Source of the DNA: Saprospiraceae bacterium
Lineage (GTDB): Bacteria; Bacteroidota; Bacteroidia; Chitinophagales; Saprospiraceae
NCBI GenBank assembly: GCA_020627785.1
Contig: JAHDGF010000001.1
Location: 13,056-77,055, forward strand
DNA length: 64,000 nt
Direction: 5' to 3'
This document shows positions 36,001 through 44,286 of this stretch, one piece after another (within the stretch, counting starts at the first letter, position 1; every line of letters starts with the position of its first letter). Under the pieces are notes generated by a model. It did no database searches. It saw nothing but the letters and a program-made list of their open reading frames with translations, and was not told where the DNA came from. The translations under genes were made by a program, and so were the position numbers.

Positions 36001-36859
36001 CTGCTACTGTTAGGTTTGTTATGGTAGTAAAAGTTCCAAGACAAATCGTGTCTCGTGTCTCTAAATTTATAGCTGGATTACCAATGACAACATTATTAGT
36101 CTGTGTAGCAATACATCCATCAGGTGTTTCAACCGTTAATGTGATTATATAAGGACCAGGACTAGAATAAGTAATTGGTCCTGGATTAAATTCTGTAGAA
36201 CCTGTTCCATTCCCAAAATCCCATTGATAAGAATTTCCTGCTACATTTTCTGTTGTATTCGTTATGGCAATTATTGCTGGAGCTTCACATTCCATGCCGC
36301 TGCTTATATTAAAGCTAGCGGATACTCCATCTATACTTATGAGTTGATTTTCTATAATGGTTTGATTACACTCTTCATAATTTGTTTGAACCTCTAAAGA
36401 GACTGTATAGACTCCAGGGTTCCCATAGGTGTGTGATGGGTTTTCTTGCGTCGAACTTCCACCATCTCCAAATGACCATAAATAGCCGGTAATGTTAATG
36501 AGTGGATCAAGGGTCACATTGCTTGTAAAATCAATTTCAACTGGACTACATCCAAGAATATCACTTACCGAAAGTGTAACCTCTGGGTCTTCAAAAACAG
36601 TAATGAGCACATCACCTACTTTTGTTCCCCCTTGACTTTGAAAAAGTTGAACGGTGTATGTTCCAGGGGAAGTAAATATAAATTCTGGACTTGCCAATGT
36701 AGAGTTTGCTCCATTCCCAAAGTCCCAGTAGTAGGATGGCTGCGAAGCTGCAGAAAATTTTACATTTAATGGCACACATCCTTTGTCAACATCTGCAGTT
36801 TGTGCATTTGCCGAAAGGCAGAAAACGAGCATTATGTATGTTGTTAATATTCTTTTCAC
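33011..36859 (-). CDS. Large PKD-repeat surface protein with T9SS type B C-terminal domain
   Basis: The 1282-residue protein has a signal peptide (ending ANAQ). A chain of PKD-like beta domains follows, each of about 80-100 residues with a WDFGNG, WSFGDGG or WNFG-type motif. At least eight can be seen. It ends with PNAFSPNGDGINDDF, YNRWGQLVY and YIEL...LTIVR, the gliding-motility-associated C-terminal domain. It is exported through T9SS and probably lies on the cell surface as a long adhesive rod. Its start is one base from the upstream metalloprotease gene (36860 is the only base between), so the two form a tightly coupled unit. Confidence 0.9.
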   Translation of the reverse strand: MKRILTTYIMLVFCLSANAQTADVDKGCVPLNVKFSAASQPSYYWDFGNGANSTLASPEFIFTSPGTYTVQLFQSQGGTKVGDVLITVFEDPEVTLSVSDILGCSPVEIDFTSNVTLDPLINITGYLWSFGDGGSSTQENPSHTYGNPGVYTVSLEVQTNYEECNQTIIENQLISIDGVSASFNISSGMECEAPAIIAITNTTENVAGNSYQWDFGNGTGSTEFNPGPITYSSPGPYIITLTVETPDGCIATQTNNVVIGNPAINLETRDTICLGTFTTITNLTVADSCRWNYTGGFTSGTNNQDLVVYFVESGFQTINLTCFSGDCVSDTSFMVYVEDVNSKFTVDPQVTCSDTINVQFIAENLTYQDYLYYYKEERLTDPISSLEIICPPVLDTIYENKPDTSLVFLEVTSAAGCISIDTSMQVFHKPTARIMVDVHQGCAPLTVEFTELLDSIEHATTREWFFDDGSPSVVTDMETVTHTFTEPGEYYVKVQTEDIMGCRDTSQGVWIRVGEFIEPMYQLDKTEICLGETINVEFLNDDPRIDGLVFDTDEHRYDDCWTDKQSSHTFITEPGVFDASFTVDYNGCYNTVTETNLITVNGAKANISYMINCDAPNDVMVTNESLNATEFVWKLDTMVIQGGDQFTQTIAETGVYNLSLEANNTVDNCPVSIDTVEINITNLSIDLVLPDIICFNEEYNLDARGSTGVHDDCHAGYIWNVPGKRPRENDKDTINHVFPPGTHEVSLIVEDINGCTLTTSETVEVYYIKANFDAAFEELCGPTPVDFMDGSISDNPIVSYNWSFGSNEQNPTFEFPEFTEDTVAIALEIVDSLGCMAEVVNVYPTYQPFSRIVLNSSPGICVGEEIFFVATSFTENGSFLNYEWDLGDFGTETSQTFTLQFPDAGTYPISLFYYENSTGCSGSDEVIITVVENPEASFTATVDGEPFNFDEELCHPKIIEFNNTSVTEGPTFSFWTFDTQTIQFESPSFSFERGTHDIQLLVSSAFGCSDTVSQQVTLIGPNGDLVAEATEVCFGDELDFSVTNLEDVSSIEWNLGGGSVASDVEDVSIIFDQVPEDSVLTVDVILKSTETGCEYIESVDVVVIQVIADFIDTLAADICGLSVAFQDKSTGADIYNWDFGNGQTSSEPSPEVRYLEEGNYTVTLQVSDANNICSNEKSVEYDVGLQDHDIKMPNAFSPNGDGINDDFNVLLPNGYEDVVEIREFKIYNRWGQLVYDNDSPTQGWNGAFDGKVTPAEVYSYYIELDISDCGAFIQKGNLTIVR

Positions 36860-36860
36860 C

Positions 36861-37607
36861 TTACCACATTTTAGACTTGTTCAAATATGTTTCTACCATC
36901 TTTAGATATTGACCGCGCGTAAATCCACAATCACATCCGTAATACGACATAATATTTCCAATATCAGGTTGATAGAACTGTCCATTGTCGTCCCTTCCTT
37001 CATAAACAAATTCACAATCCACATGCCATACGATCAATGGATTGCCGGTATAAGGATCCGCCGGTGTATCACAAATTCCATCTGCTTCAGAATCACAATT
37101 GGAACCATCGACATTTTCATTTCCACCAAAGGTATGTGCCAGTCCAAAGACATGACCCAATTCATGAGTCAAAGCAGAATAGCAGTTGCGCTGTAAAGTA
37201 ACTCTCTTTCCACCTCCCAGTCCACAGGGTCCATCATCGCCATCTATAACCAAGGAGTCAATGATAAAAATGTTCAGTCTGTTTTCTACGGTGTAATTTG
37301 AAAAGAGTGGATCCAATTCTTTTTCGAGATTCAACTTGTTGAAATTATAATTGGGAATAGTATCCATTTCACAGATACTAAAAGACATACAGATGGGTTC
37401 AAAATATCTATTAGCAGAGGCAATGGCTGCGTTAAATTGAGCCAAATTGAAATTAGGATTTCCAGTGCTGTCTACGAAAATATTTAAGTGCATGTTGAAA
37501 TGCTTGTTTACGCAGGGAAGATCCTTATGTCTGTGGTGAAGATCTTGGGCGGTTACATTCATGATGGTAACAAAGCATACCAAAATCGTTAGGAGTTGTT
37601 TTTTCAC
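36861..37607 (-). CDS. Secreted zinc metalloprotease, M43 (pappalysin)-like
   Basis: The 248-residue protein has a signal peptide (ending NVTAQ) and one catalytic domain. The zinc motif is HELGHVFGLAH (His-Glu-His-His). The Met-turn region is NIMSYYGC, with Cys-rich loops typical of M43 (CDSEADGICDTPADP). There is no pro-domain of usual length and no T9SS C-terminal domain, so its export beyond the periplasm is unclear. It is encoded just before, and almost touching, the 1282-residue PKD protein. It could process that protein or act on the same target; this is inferred from position. Confidence 0.86.
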   Translation of the reverse strand: MKKQLLTILVCFVTIMNVTAQDLHHRHKDLPCVNKHFNMHLNIFVDSTGNPNFNLAQFNAAIASANRYFEPICMSFSICEMDTIPNYNFNKLNLEKELDPLFSNYTVENRLNIFIIDSLVIDGDDGPCGLGGGKRVTLQRNCYSALTHELGHVFGLAHTFGGNENVDGSNCDSEADGICDTPADPYTGNPLIVWHVDCEFVYEGRDDNGQFYQPDIGNIMSYYGCDCGFTRGQYLKMVETYLNKSKMW

Positions 37608-37739
37608 GGATTTGTATATTTTACTTTACAAGTATTAATATAACAAATTGGGCTTAGACGTTGCATTAATCACTCATAATTGCGTCTAAAACCTAAAATT
37701 CTTGTCTTCTTGGGTTACTAAGGAGAAAAATTAACCTTT

Positions 37740-38414
37740 TTAAATCGGTTCAATGAGGTCTTTATCATTTTCGCTAACCTTCCCTACACGCTTATCTACT
37801 GGATATAATTTTAAGAGATTTTCAGGATAAGGCTCTATCATATTTAATAACTCTTCTGGTGGAACTGTATCATCTAGCCATAGCTTTTCCTGTTCTGGTA
37901 ACAAGATGGCTGGCATGCGATTGTGCACATCTTTTAGAAGGTCGTTGGGCTCTTGAGTTATAATTGTAAAACTTTCAATGACTTCATCCTTTGGTGATTG
38001 CCAAATTTCCCATAGCCCTGCGCAACAAAAAATTTTTTGATCAGTTGTCTGAATACGATAGGGTTGTTTTCCTTCACTTGTTTTCTTCCATTCGTAAAAG
38101 CCATCCAAGGGTACAAGACAACGCTTCTTTCTTAAAGCGTTTTTAAAGGTGTTTTTTTCTAGAATTGTTTCAATTCTAGCATTAATCATTTTATATCCAA
38201 TCTTAAGATCCTTTGCCCAGAAAGGAATCAGTCCCCACCTAAAGAGACGAATGTGATTTTGTTCTTTATTGGTAATAACGGGATGGTAGTGTGTGGGCGC
38301 AACATTATAGTTGGGTAAAGGATTGTATGTTTTTAATTCATCTGAATAGAAGGTAGCATTGAATCTAGCTTCCAATTCTTTTTCAGTAACGGTAAGTGAT
38401 GATCGGCCACACAC
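37740..38414 (-). CDS. yedK: SOS response-associated peptidase, YedK/HMCES family
   Basis: The family shields abasic sites in single-stranded DNA by forming a thiazolidine link through Cys2. The start is the GTG at 38414, which makes the protein begin MCGRSSLTV, as all family members do. The longest frame starts at 38483 and would give 23 useless residues, hide the catalytic Cys, and overlap the upstream SPOR gene. Other motifs are NYNVAPTHYHPV, WGLIPFWAKD, INARIETI and CLVPLDGFYEWKK (the catalytic Glu), with HNRMPAIL near the end. The 224-residue length is normal. It begins 1 base after the SPOR gene stop. Confidence 0.93.
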   Translation of the reverse strand: MCGRSSLTVTEKELEARFNATFYSDELKTYNPLPNYNVAPTHYHPVITNKEQNHIRLFRWGLIPFWAKDLKIGYKMINARIETILEKNTFKNALRKKRCLVPLDGFYEWKKTSEGKQPYRIQTTDQKIFCCAGLWEIWQSPKDEVIESFTIITQEPNDLLKDVHNRMPAILLPEQEKLWLDDTVPPEELLNMIEPYPENLLKLYPVDKRVGKVSENDKDLIEPI

Positions 38415-38415
38415 C

Positions 38416-39075
38416 TTAAAGTCTTTTTCGTTGAACGTAAGAATCAATATTTCCGAGTTTGCTTTGAGCAGCTGTGGCTGCATTTGCAGTCGGATATTTT
38501 CCTGCGATTACTGTATAGTATTTTGAATTTTCAAAAATGACTTTTTCAGCCTTAGAAAACCCAAGAGCGTTTAAACGCTTGACCATTTTTACAGCATTAA
38601 ATTCTTGGGAGTAGTTTCCTGTAATTAGTAAATAATTCCCTCCAGATCCAAGGCTTTGCTCAGGCAATTCTTTTTTTATTGCTGGTTTTTTTTCAGGCTG
38701 ATCTTGGGCAAGATATTTTACTTCTTCAATTTCTTCAACCTCAGTTTCTTCAACTTTTGGTTCAATTTGTTTCGGCTCTTCTTCTATTTCTTTTTCTGTG
38801 TTGGGAGAGGTTTTGAAAGATTTTTTTTCAGTTTCGTCATTGTTAGAGTAATCAATCTCAGTTCCTTCAAATTCTTCTACTAAATCTTCGGTGGCGTTTT
38901 CAACTTTGGCGACAACCTCACCTCCTGCTTCTGCAATATTTTCCGTAACCTCCTGTGCCGTATTGACAATAGAATCTGGAGTTGTACTGGAGCACGATTT
39001 GAAAAAATAGCCACAGACAATGAAGAACGAAATGATAAGAACAGAGTAGATTAAAATTTGAAGAATTTTACCCAT
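38416..39075 (-). CDS. SPOR-domain membrane protein
   Basis: The 219-residue protein has one N-terminal membrane helix (about 5-27), a long acidic Glu/Lys-rich linker (about 60-140), and a C-terminal SPOR domain (about 145-219; YLLITGNYSQEFNAVKMVKRLNALGF, then YYTVIAGKYPTANAA). SPOR domains bind denuded peptidoglycan at division sites, so the protein probably acts in cell division or wall remodelling. It begins 55 bases after the PurF-like gene and may share its transcript. Confidence 0.85.
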   Translation of the reverse strand: MGKILQILIYSVLIISFFIVCGYFFKSCSSTTPDSIVNTAQEVTENIAEAGGEVVAKVENATEDLVEEFEGTEIDYSNNDETEKKSFKTSPNTEKEIEEEPKQIEPKVEETEVEEIEEVKYLAQDQPEKKPAIKKELPEQSLGSGGNYLLITGNYSQEFNAVKMVKRLNALGFSKAEKVIFENSKYYTVIAGKYPTANAATAAQSKLGNIDSYVQRKRL

Positions 39076-39130
39076 CTCATTAAATTATAAAATTGCTTAA
39101 TATATAATAGAACAAGATAAAGAATTGCCC

Positions 39131-41023
39131 TTAAAAATAAGCGCGTTCATCTACTTTCTTAAAATAGTTTATAAATGCCTTGTTAACTACTTTAATACCT
39201 CCAGGGGTAGGGTAATTGCCAGTAAAGTACCAGTCGCCGGTATGGTTTGGACAAGCAGCGTGTAATCCTTCAATGGTTTGATAAATAATTTCTACATCTG
39301 CCGATATTTCTACTGGCTTGACAATATTGGCAATTTCTTGATTTAATTCCTCTAGTGTAAATAAATCATAAAGTGCCTGAACCTCATTTTTAGGTTCTAT
39401 GTTGTCAAACTTTAGCTGCCTTTCACATCGCTCATAAGTCTCACCTAATAAGTGGTCCTTATTGTTGGCTTTTAGTAAATTCACCAAAGCTCTAAAGGCC
39501 ACAAACTCATTCATCTTAGACATGTCAATTCCGTAACAATCTGGATATCTAATCTGTGGCGCGGAACTTACAATTATTATTTTCTTCGGATGTAACCGAT
39601 CTAGAATTTTTAAAATGCTGTTCTTTAAAGTAGTTCCTCTGACAATAGAATCATCCACCATTACAAGTGTATCTACTTCATTATTGACTAAGCCATAGGT
39701 CACATCATATACGTGAGATACTAAATCATTTCTACTCGCATCATCCGCAATAAAGGTTCGCATTTTTGCATCCTTGACCGCAATTTTTTCAACCCTTGGT
39801 TTGATTCTAAGTAAGGCATCTAATTCCTCACTTGACATATTAGGATTGGCTTTTATTTTATCGCGCTTTCGCAAATTTACGGCATCGTTGATGCCTTCAA
39901 TAAGTCCATAAAAAGCGACTTCTGCTGTATTGGGAATAAAAGAAAAAATCGTATTCTCAATATCATGATTTACAGAATCTAATACCTGCGCAGCGAGTTG
40001 GTTTCCTAGCTTCTTTCTCTCTGTATAAATATCTAAATCAGTTCCTCTAGAAAAGTAGATTCTTTCAAATGAACATGATTTTTTTTCTTTTTCATCTCTG
40101 ATTGGTAACTCTTTAACGTCCCCATTCTTTTTAATGATTAAACCATGTCCTCTCTTCAATTCTTTGATATCCTTGTACTGTATTCCAAAGCAAGTTTGAA
40201 TGGGCGGTTTCTCCGAAGCAACAACAACAATTTCATCATCTTTGTAATAAAAAGCTGGTCTAATCCCATGAGGATCTTTCAATACAAATGCATCTCCATG
40301 TCCCACCATACCAGCCATCACATACCCTCCATCGAATTTTCTAGAAGCGCGTTGTAACATTCTTTGGAGATCTAAGTTTTCCCCAATAAGTTTGGTGATG
40401 TCTGCATTAGAATAACCTTCGGCTTTGAACCAGCTGAATAGTTTTTGCACCTCGTGATCTAAGAAGTGTCCTATTTTTTCTAAAACTGTAACGGTGTCGG
40501 ATTTCTCCTTCGGATGTTGGCCTATTTCAATCAACTCTTCAAAGAGTTCATTAACATTGGTTAAATTGAAATTTCCAGCCAGTACTAGATTTCTTGTAAT
40601 CCAATTGTTTAATCTAAGAAAGGGGTGGCAGGTTTCTATGGTATTGACACCATGAGTTCCATATCTCAGGTGGCCTAGATAAATTTCTCCGATGTATGGT
40701 TTATTTTTTTTCAACCAATCCGCATCGCTCATTTTATCTTCTCCAAGCTCATTGAAGTGCGAATAAACTTGGTCAAATAAGTCGACCAGATACTTACTAG
40801 AATTACTTCTTTTTCGACTGATGTATCGACTACCTGGCGGCATGTCCAATTTAATCGTTGCAATACCTGCACCATCTTGACCTCTATTTCTCTGCTTCTG
40901 CAATAGCAGTTGCATTTTGTTTAGGCCGTAGAGAGAAGTTCCGTACTTGTCGGTGTAATATTGAAGTGGTTTGAGCAAGCGAATGAGGGCCAGTCCGCAT
41001 TCGTGTTTTATGCTATCACTCAT
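39131..41023 (-). CDS. Amidophosphoribosyltransferase-like protein, long Bacteroidota form
   Basis: The 630-residue protein combines an N-terminal class II glutamine amidotransferase domain (likely nucleophile Cys9 in HECGLALI; RNRGQDGAGIAT; GHLRYGTHG) with a phosphoribosyltransferase domain (PRPP loop LVMVDDSIVRGTTL). PurF makes phosphoribosylamine, the first step of purine synthesis. Two features differ from canonical PurF: the length is about 130 residues greater, with an insert near residues 170-220, and the catalytic Cys is at position 9 rather than 2 (removal of a short leader would be needed). Canonical PurF or a paralogue cannot be separated here. Confidence 0.8.
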   Translation of the reverse strand: MSDSIKHECGLALIRLLKPLQYYTDKYGTSLYGLNKMQLLLQKQRNRGQDGAGIATIKLDMPPGSRYISRKRSNSSKYLVDLFDQVYSHFNELGEDKMSDADWLKKNKPYIGEIYLGHLRYGTHGVNTIETCHPFLRLNNWITRNLVLAGNFNLTNVNELFEELIEIGQHPKEKSDTVTVLEKIGHFLDHEVQKLFSWFKAEGYSNADITKLIGENLDLQRMLQRASRKFDGGYVMAGMVGHGDAFVLKDPHGIRPAFYYKDDEIVVVASEKPPIQTCFGIQYKDIKELKRGHGLIIKKNGDVKELPIRDEKEKKSCSFERIYFSRGTDLDIYTERKKLGNQLAAQVLDSVNHDIENTIFSFIPNTAEVAFYGLIEGINDAVNLRKRDKIKANPNMSSEELDALLRIKPRVEKIAVKDAKMRTFIADDASRNDLVSHVYDVTYGLVNNEVDTLVMVDDSIVRGTTLKNSILKILDRLHPKKIIIVSSAPQIRYPDCYGIDMSKMNEFVAFRALVNLLKANNKDHLLGETYERCERQLKFDNIEPKNEVQALYDLFTLEELNQEIANIVKPVEISADVEIIYQTIEGLHAACPNHTGDWYFTGNYPTPGGIKVVNKAFINYFKKVDERAYF

Positions 41024-41106
41024 GTTTATCTAAATTGTGCTAAACTCATTGGTTAAGCCTAAAAATAATCAATCCTAATAATTTATACCTAGCCTAAATC
41101 TTATTC

Positions 41107-43062
41107 CTAAGATGCAGGTTCTTCTTCATTTTCAAACAGTTCCTTGTATGGAGCGTTTTGTTTTGAGTCCTTATTAATAGGAGTGTACTCCTTATGTGGT
41201 CTAGGACCTATCAATCGTTCAACATCAGATTTTAATAAAACCTCTTTATCTAGTAACATTTGTGCTAAGATGTTCAGCTCTTCTCTTTTTTCACTAAGTA
41301 AATTTTGCGCTCTTTCATACTGTACATCAATCGCAGCTCTTACCTCATCATCAATCATTGATGCAGTTTCATCTGAATAAGGCTTGTTGAACTGATCTTG
41401 TTGCATCCCATAAAATGAAACATTTCCTACTTTTTCATTCATACCATAGACAGCAATCATTGAATATGCCATTTTGGTAACCTGATCAAGATCACTTTGC
41501 GCACCGGTCGAAATCTTGTTAAAGACTATTTTTTCAGCTGCTCTTCCTCCTAGCGTCATACACATACGGTCATTCAGTTGCTCTGTTCGCGTGATGTATT
41601 CTTCTTTTGGAAGATATTGTGCATAGCCTAATGTACCTACACCTCTAGGGACAATGGTAACTTTTACTAGTGGTGATGCATATTCTAAGAACCAACCGCA
41701 GATGGCATGTCCAGCTTCATGATAAGCAATGATTTCTTTTTCTCTTGGAGAAATTAACTTGTTCTTTTTCTCAAGGCCACCGATGACTCTATCCAGTGCA
41801 TAGTTGAAGTCGTCCATATCAACCGCCTTCTTTCCTCTTCTTGCTGCAATCAATGCAGACTCATTGGCAACATTGGCAATTTCAGCTCCAGCAAACCCTG
41901 GAGTCATTTCTGCTAAAACTTTAGCATCAATTTCTTCACTGATCTTTATGTTTTTTAAGTGAACCTTAAATATTGCTTCTCTACCTACAAGATCCGGTCT
42001 ATCAATTCCTATCTGTCTATCAAATCTTCCTGGTCTCATTAATGCAGAATCCAGAATGTCTGGTCTGTTGGTGGCCGCCATTAGGATTACTCCCTTATCT
42101 GTGCTAAAACCATCCATCTCCACCAATAATTGATTCAATGTATTTTCTCTTTCGTCATTCCCACCTTGAATCGCTCCTTTACCTCTGGCTCTACCAATGG
42201 CATCAATCTCATCTATAAAAACAATACAAGGTGCTTTTTCTCTCGCTTGTTTAAATAAGTCTCTTACTCTGGATGCTCCTACACCTACAAACATTTCTAC
42301 AAAGTCTGAACCTGAGATGGAGAAGAAGGGAACACCTGCTTCTCCCGCAACTGCTTTGGCTAACAAAGTCTTACCTGTTCCTGGAGGACCTACTAAGATT
42401 ACACCTTTTGGTATCTTACCTCCTAGTGCTGTATATTTTTTTGGATTTTTAAGGAAGTCAACAACTTCCATCACCTCTTCCTTTGCTTCTTCTAGACCCG
42501 CGACATCTTGGAAGGTGACATTTACCTGAGTATTATCAAATAATGTAGCCTTTGATTTTCCAATGTTGAAGATTTGACCTCCAGCACCGCTTGCACCTCC
42601 ACCCATCCGACGAAGGAAAAACACCCAAAGTCCGACGAGTAAAAGAATTGGGAAGACCCAGCCAAGTAGCTGACCCATCCAATTGGTTTTGGTGTCGTAC
42701 GTTGGATAAATATCTATTCCATTCTCACGAAGACCTTTTAACTCTTCTTCAAATGAATCAACACTACCCACCTTGAAGGTGAAATGAGGTTGCGGAAGCG
42801 CTAGCTTTTTATCATTAAAATCAGGATACTTTCCTAGTGCATCTGATTTAAGATATACGTTGACTACTTCGCTGTTTAAAACGTCAACTTTAGCAATGTG
42901 ATTTTTCTTAGCCATGCTTAGAAACTCACCCATATTAATTTGCTTTGGCCCTCCTCCAATGACTGACATCATGTTGAAGAAAACCAAGATCATTAATATC
43001 ACCAAACCATAAATCCAGTAAGGATTAAGATTCGGTTTTTTATTTTCATTTTCTGTACTCAT
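41107..43062 (-). CDS. ftsH: ATP-dependent zinc metalloprotease FtsH
   Basis: The 651-residue membrane-bound AAA+ protease degrades misfolded membrane proteins and selected soluble targets. Two N-terminal membrane helices (about 15-37 and 130-150) flank a periplasmic domain. Then come Walker A GPPGTGKT (about 222-229), Walker [11 protein letters not shown], the second region of homology ([20 protein letters not shown]), and the zinc site HEAGH at 448-452. Length and motifs are normal. It lies downstream of rsfS (41 bases apart), an order seen in other Bacteroidota. Confidence 0.96.
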   Translation of the reverse strand: MSTENENKKPNLNPYWIYGLVILMILVFFNMMSVIGGGPKQINMGEFLSMAKKNHIAKVDVLNSEVVNVYLKSDALGKYPDFNDKKLALPQPHFTFKVGSVDSFEEELKGLRENGIDIYPTYDTKTNWMGQLLGWVFPILLLVGLWVFFLRRMGGGASGAGGQIFNIGKSKATLFDNTQVNVTFQDVAGLEEAKEEVMEVVDFLKNPKKYTALGGKIPKGVILVGPPGTGKTLLAKAVAGEAGVPFFSISGSDFVEMFVGVGASRVRDLFKQAREKAPCIVFIDEIDAIGRARGKGAIQGGNDERENTLNQLLVEMDGFSTDKGVILMAATNRPDILDSALMRPGRFDRQIGIDRPDLVGREAIFKVHLKNIKISEEIDAKVLAEMTPGFAGAEIANVANESALIAARRGKKAVDMDDFNYALDRVIGGLEKKNKLISPREKEIIAYHEAGHAICGWFLEYASPLVKVTIVPRGVGTLGYAQYLPKEEYITRTEQLNDRMCMTLGGRAAEKIVFNKISTGAQSDLDQVTKMAYSMIAVYGMNEKVGNVSFYGMQQDQFNKPYSDETASMIDDEVRAAIDVQYERAQNLLSEKREELNILAQMLLDKEVLLKSDVERLIGPRPHKEYTPINKDSKQNAPYKELFENEEEPAS

Positions 43063-43102
43063 TAATTGCCTTTTGAGTTATATCAGTTTAAATTTTATTG
43101 CT

Positions 43103-43492
43103 CTAATCTATATTCTCGTAATTAGTAAACTCTGCATCTCCCCATAAATCTTCAAGATCATAATATTCTCTTGTTTCTCGATAGAAAACATGGATAATTA
43201 CGTCAAAGTAATCGACCAATATCCATTTAGCTCCTTCAATTCCCTCACTTCGGATCGGCGCTTCACCTATTTCATCTTTTAATCTAACTTTTATATTGTT
43301 AGCAATCGCCTTGACTTGAGTGGATGAATCAGCTTCACAAACAATGAAATAATCAGTGGGACGATCATCTAGCTTTCTTAAATCAAGCTTTACAATGTTT
43401 TTCCCTTTGATGTCCTGAATACTATCTATTATTGTTGGAATAAAATCCTCATTTTCAGCAGCTTTGGAGACCTTTAATTTTTCTGCGCTCAA
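43103..43492 (-). CDS. rsfS: Ribosome silencing factor RsfS
   Basis: The 129-residue protein binds L14 and blocks subunit joining under starvation. The family core is LRKLDDRPTDYFIVCEADSSTQVKAIANNI, then EGAKWILVDYFDVIIHVFYRETREYYDLEDLWGDA. It is divergent from birA, with only 22 bases between the starts, and followed by ftsH on the same strand. Confidence 0.94.
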   Translation of the reverse strand: MSAEKLKVSKAAENEDFIPTIIDSIQDIKGKNIVKLDLRKLDDRPTDYFIVCEADSSTQVKAIANNIKVRLKDEIGEAPIRSEGIEGAKWILVDYFDVIIHVFYRETREYYDLEDLWGDAEFTNYENID

Positions 43493-43514
43493 ATTTTAGT
43501 TTTCTTTTTAATCT

Positions 43515-44285
43515 ATGTCAGAATATTTTAAACACTATTCCTTCGATAAATGGATATACAAAAGTAGTTCCTCATCTACTAACGTGGATTTGGTAGAAAC
43601 TGTTTCAAAAAATGATTATAAGACAAATATAGTGCTATACACCTATATGCAGACGGCTGGTAAGGGACAAATTGGAAGAAAATGGTACAGTGGAGCCTAT
43701 AAAAACCTCACTTTCTCTCTACAATTTGATTTAAATTCAATTCTTGCTCATAATCAGTTCAATTTAAATATGATTTGTTCGCTGGCTTTGACCGAAGTTC
43801 TTGCGCAAATTTTCCCATTGATGGCTGATAAATTGACCATCAAATGGCCAAATGATATTTATTATTCTAACAAAAAATTGGCTGGAATTCTGATACAAAA
43901 TACCATCCAAGGAAATAAGATTCAAAAAATGATCTTTGGCTTAGGTTTAAATGTCAATGAACTAGATTTTCCAAAGGACTTACCTAATCCTATTTCATTA
44001 GCCCAAATCACAGGCACAAGTCATAACTTGCAGTCACTTTTTAGAAACCTTCTCTCAACTCTTACTTTAATCTTAAAGCAATTAGATCAAATGACTAAAA
44101 GTGAATTACTTAGTCTTTATCACTCAAAAATGTATTTAAAGGATACCCTAAGTAAATTTGAGATTACTGAAACAGGAGAATCACTACAAGCGAACTTACG
44201 AGGTGTAACAGACCATGGACAATTACTGTTAGAAAATGAGCAGGGAATCAGAAAATTTAATTTTAGAGAAATAAGATATTGTTGA
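43515..44285 (+). CDS. birA: Biotin--[acetyl-CoA-carboxylase] ligase
   Basis: Attaches biotin to the carboxyl carrier protein. The 256-residue protein has the biotin-binding SSSSTNVDL, GKGQIGRKWYS, KWPNDIYYSNKKLAGILIQ and FGLGLNVNE motifs. There is no N-terminal helix-turn-helix repressor domain, so it is a pure ligase (class I type). It starts near RsfS on the opposite strand. cinA follows 1 base after its stop, so the two genes form an operon. Confidence 0.93.
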   Translation: MSEYFKHYSFDKWIYKSSSSSTNVDLVETVSKNDYKTNIVLYTYMQTAGKGQIGRKWYSGAYKNLTFSLQFDLNSILAHNQFNLNMICSLALTEVLAQIFPLMADKLTIKWPNDIYYSNKKLAGILIQNTIQGNKIQKMIFGLGLNVNELDFPKDLPNPISLAQITGTSHNLQSLFRNLLSTLTLILKQLDQMTKSELLSLYHSKMYLKDTLSKFEITETGESLQANLRGVTDHGQLLLENEQGIRKFNFREIRYC

Positions 44286-44286
44286 A

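Noticed and set aside
38415-38483. Upstream ATG of YedK
   Set aside because: It would bury the catalytic Cys and overlap the SPOR gene.
38656-38883. Phe-rich 75-residue frame on the plus strand
   Set aside because: It is the antisense of the acidic Glu/Lys linker of the SPOR protein, and its composition is a by-product.
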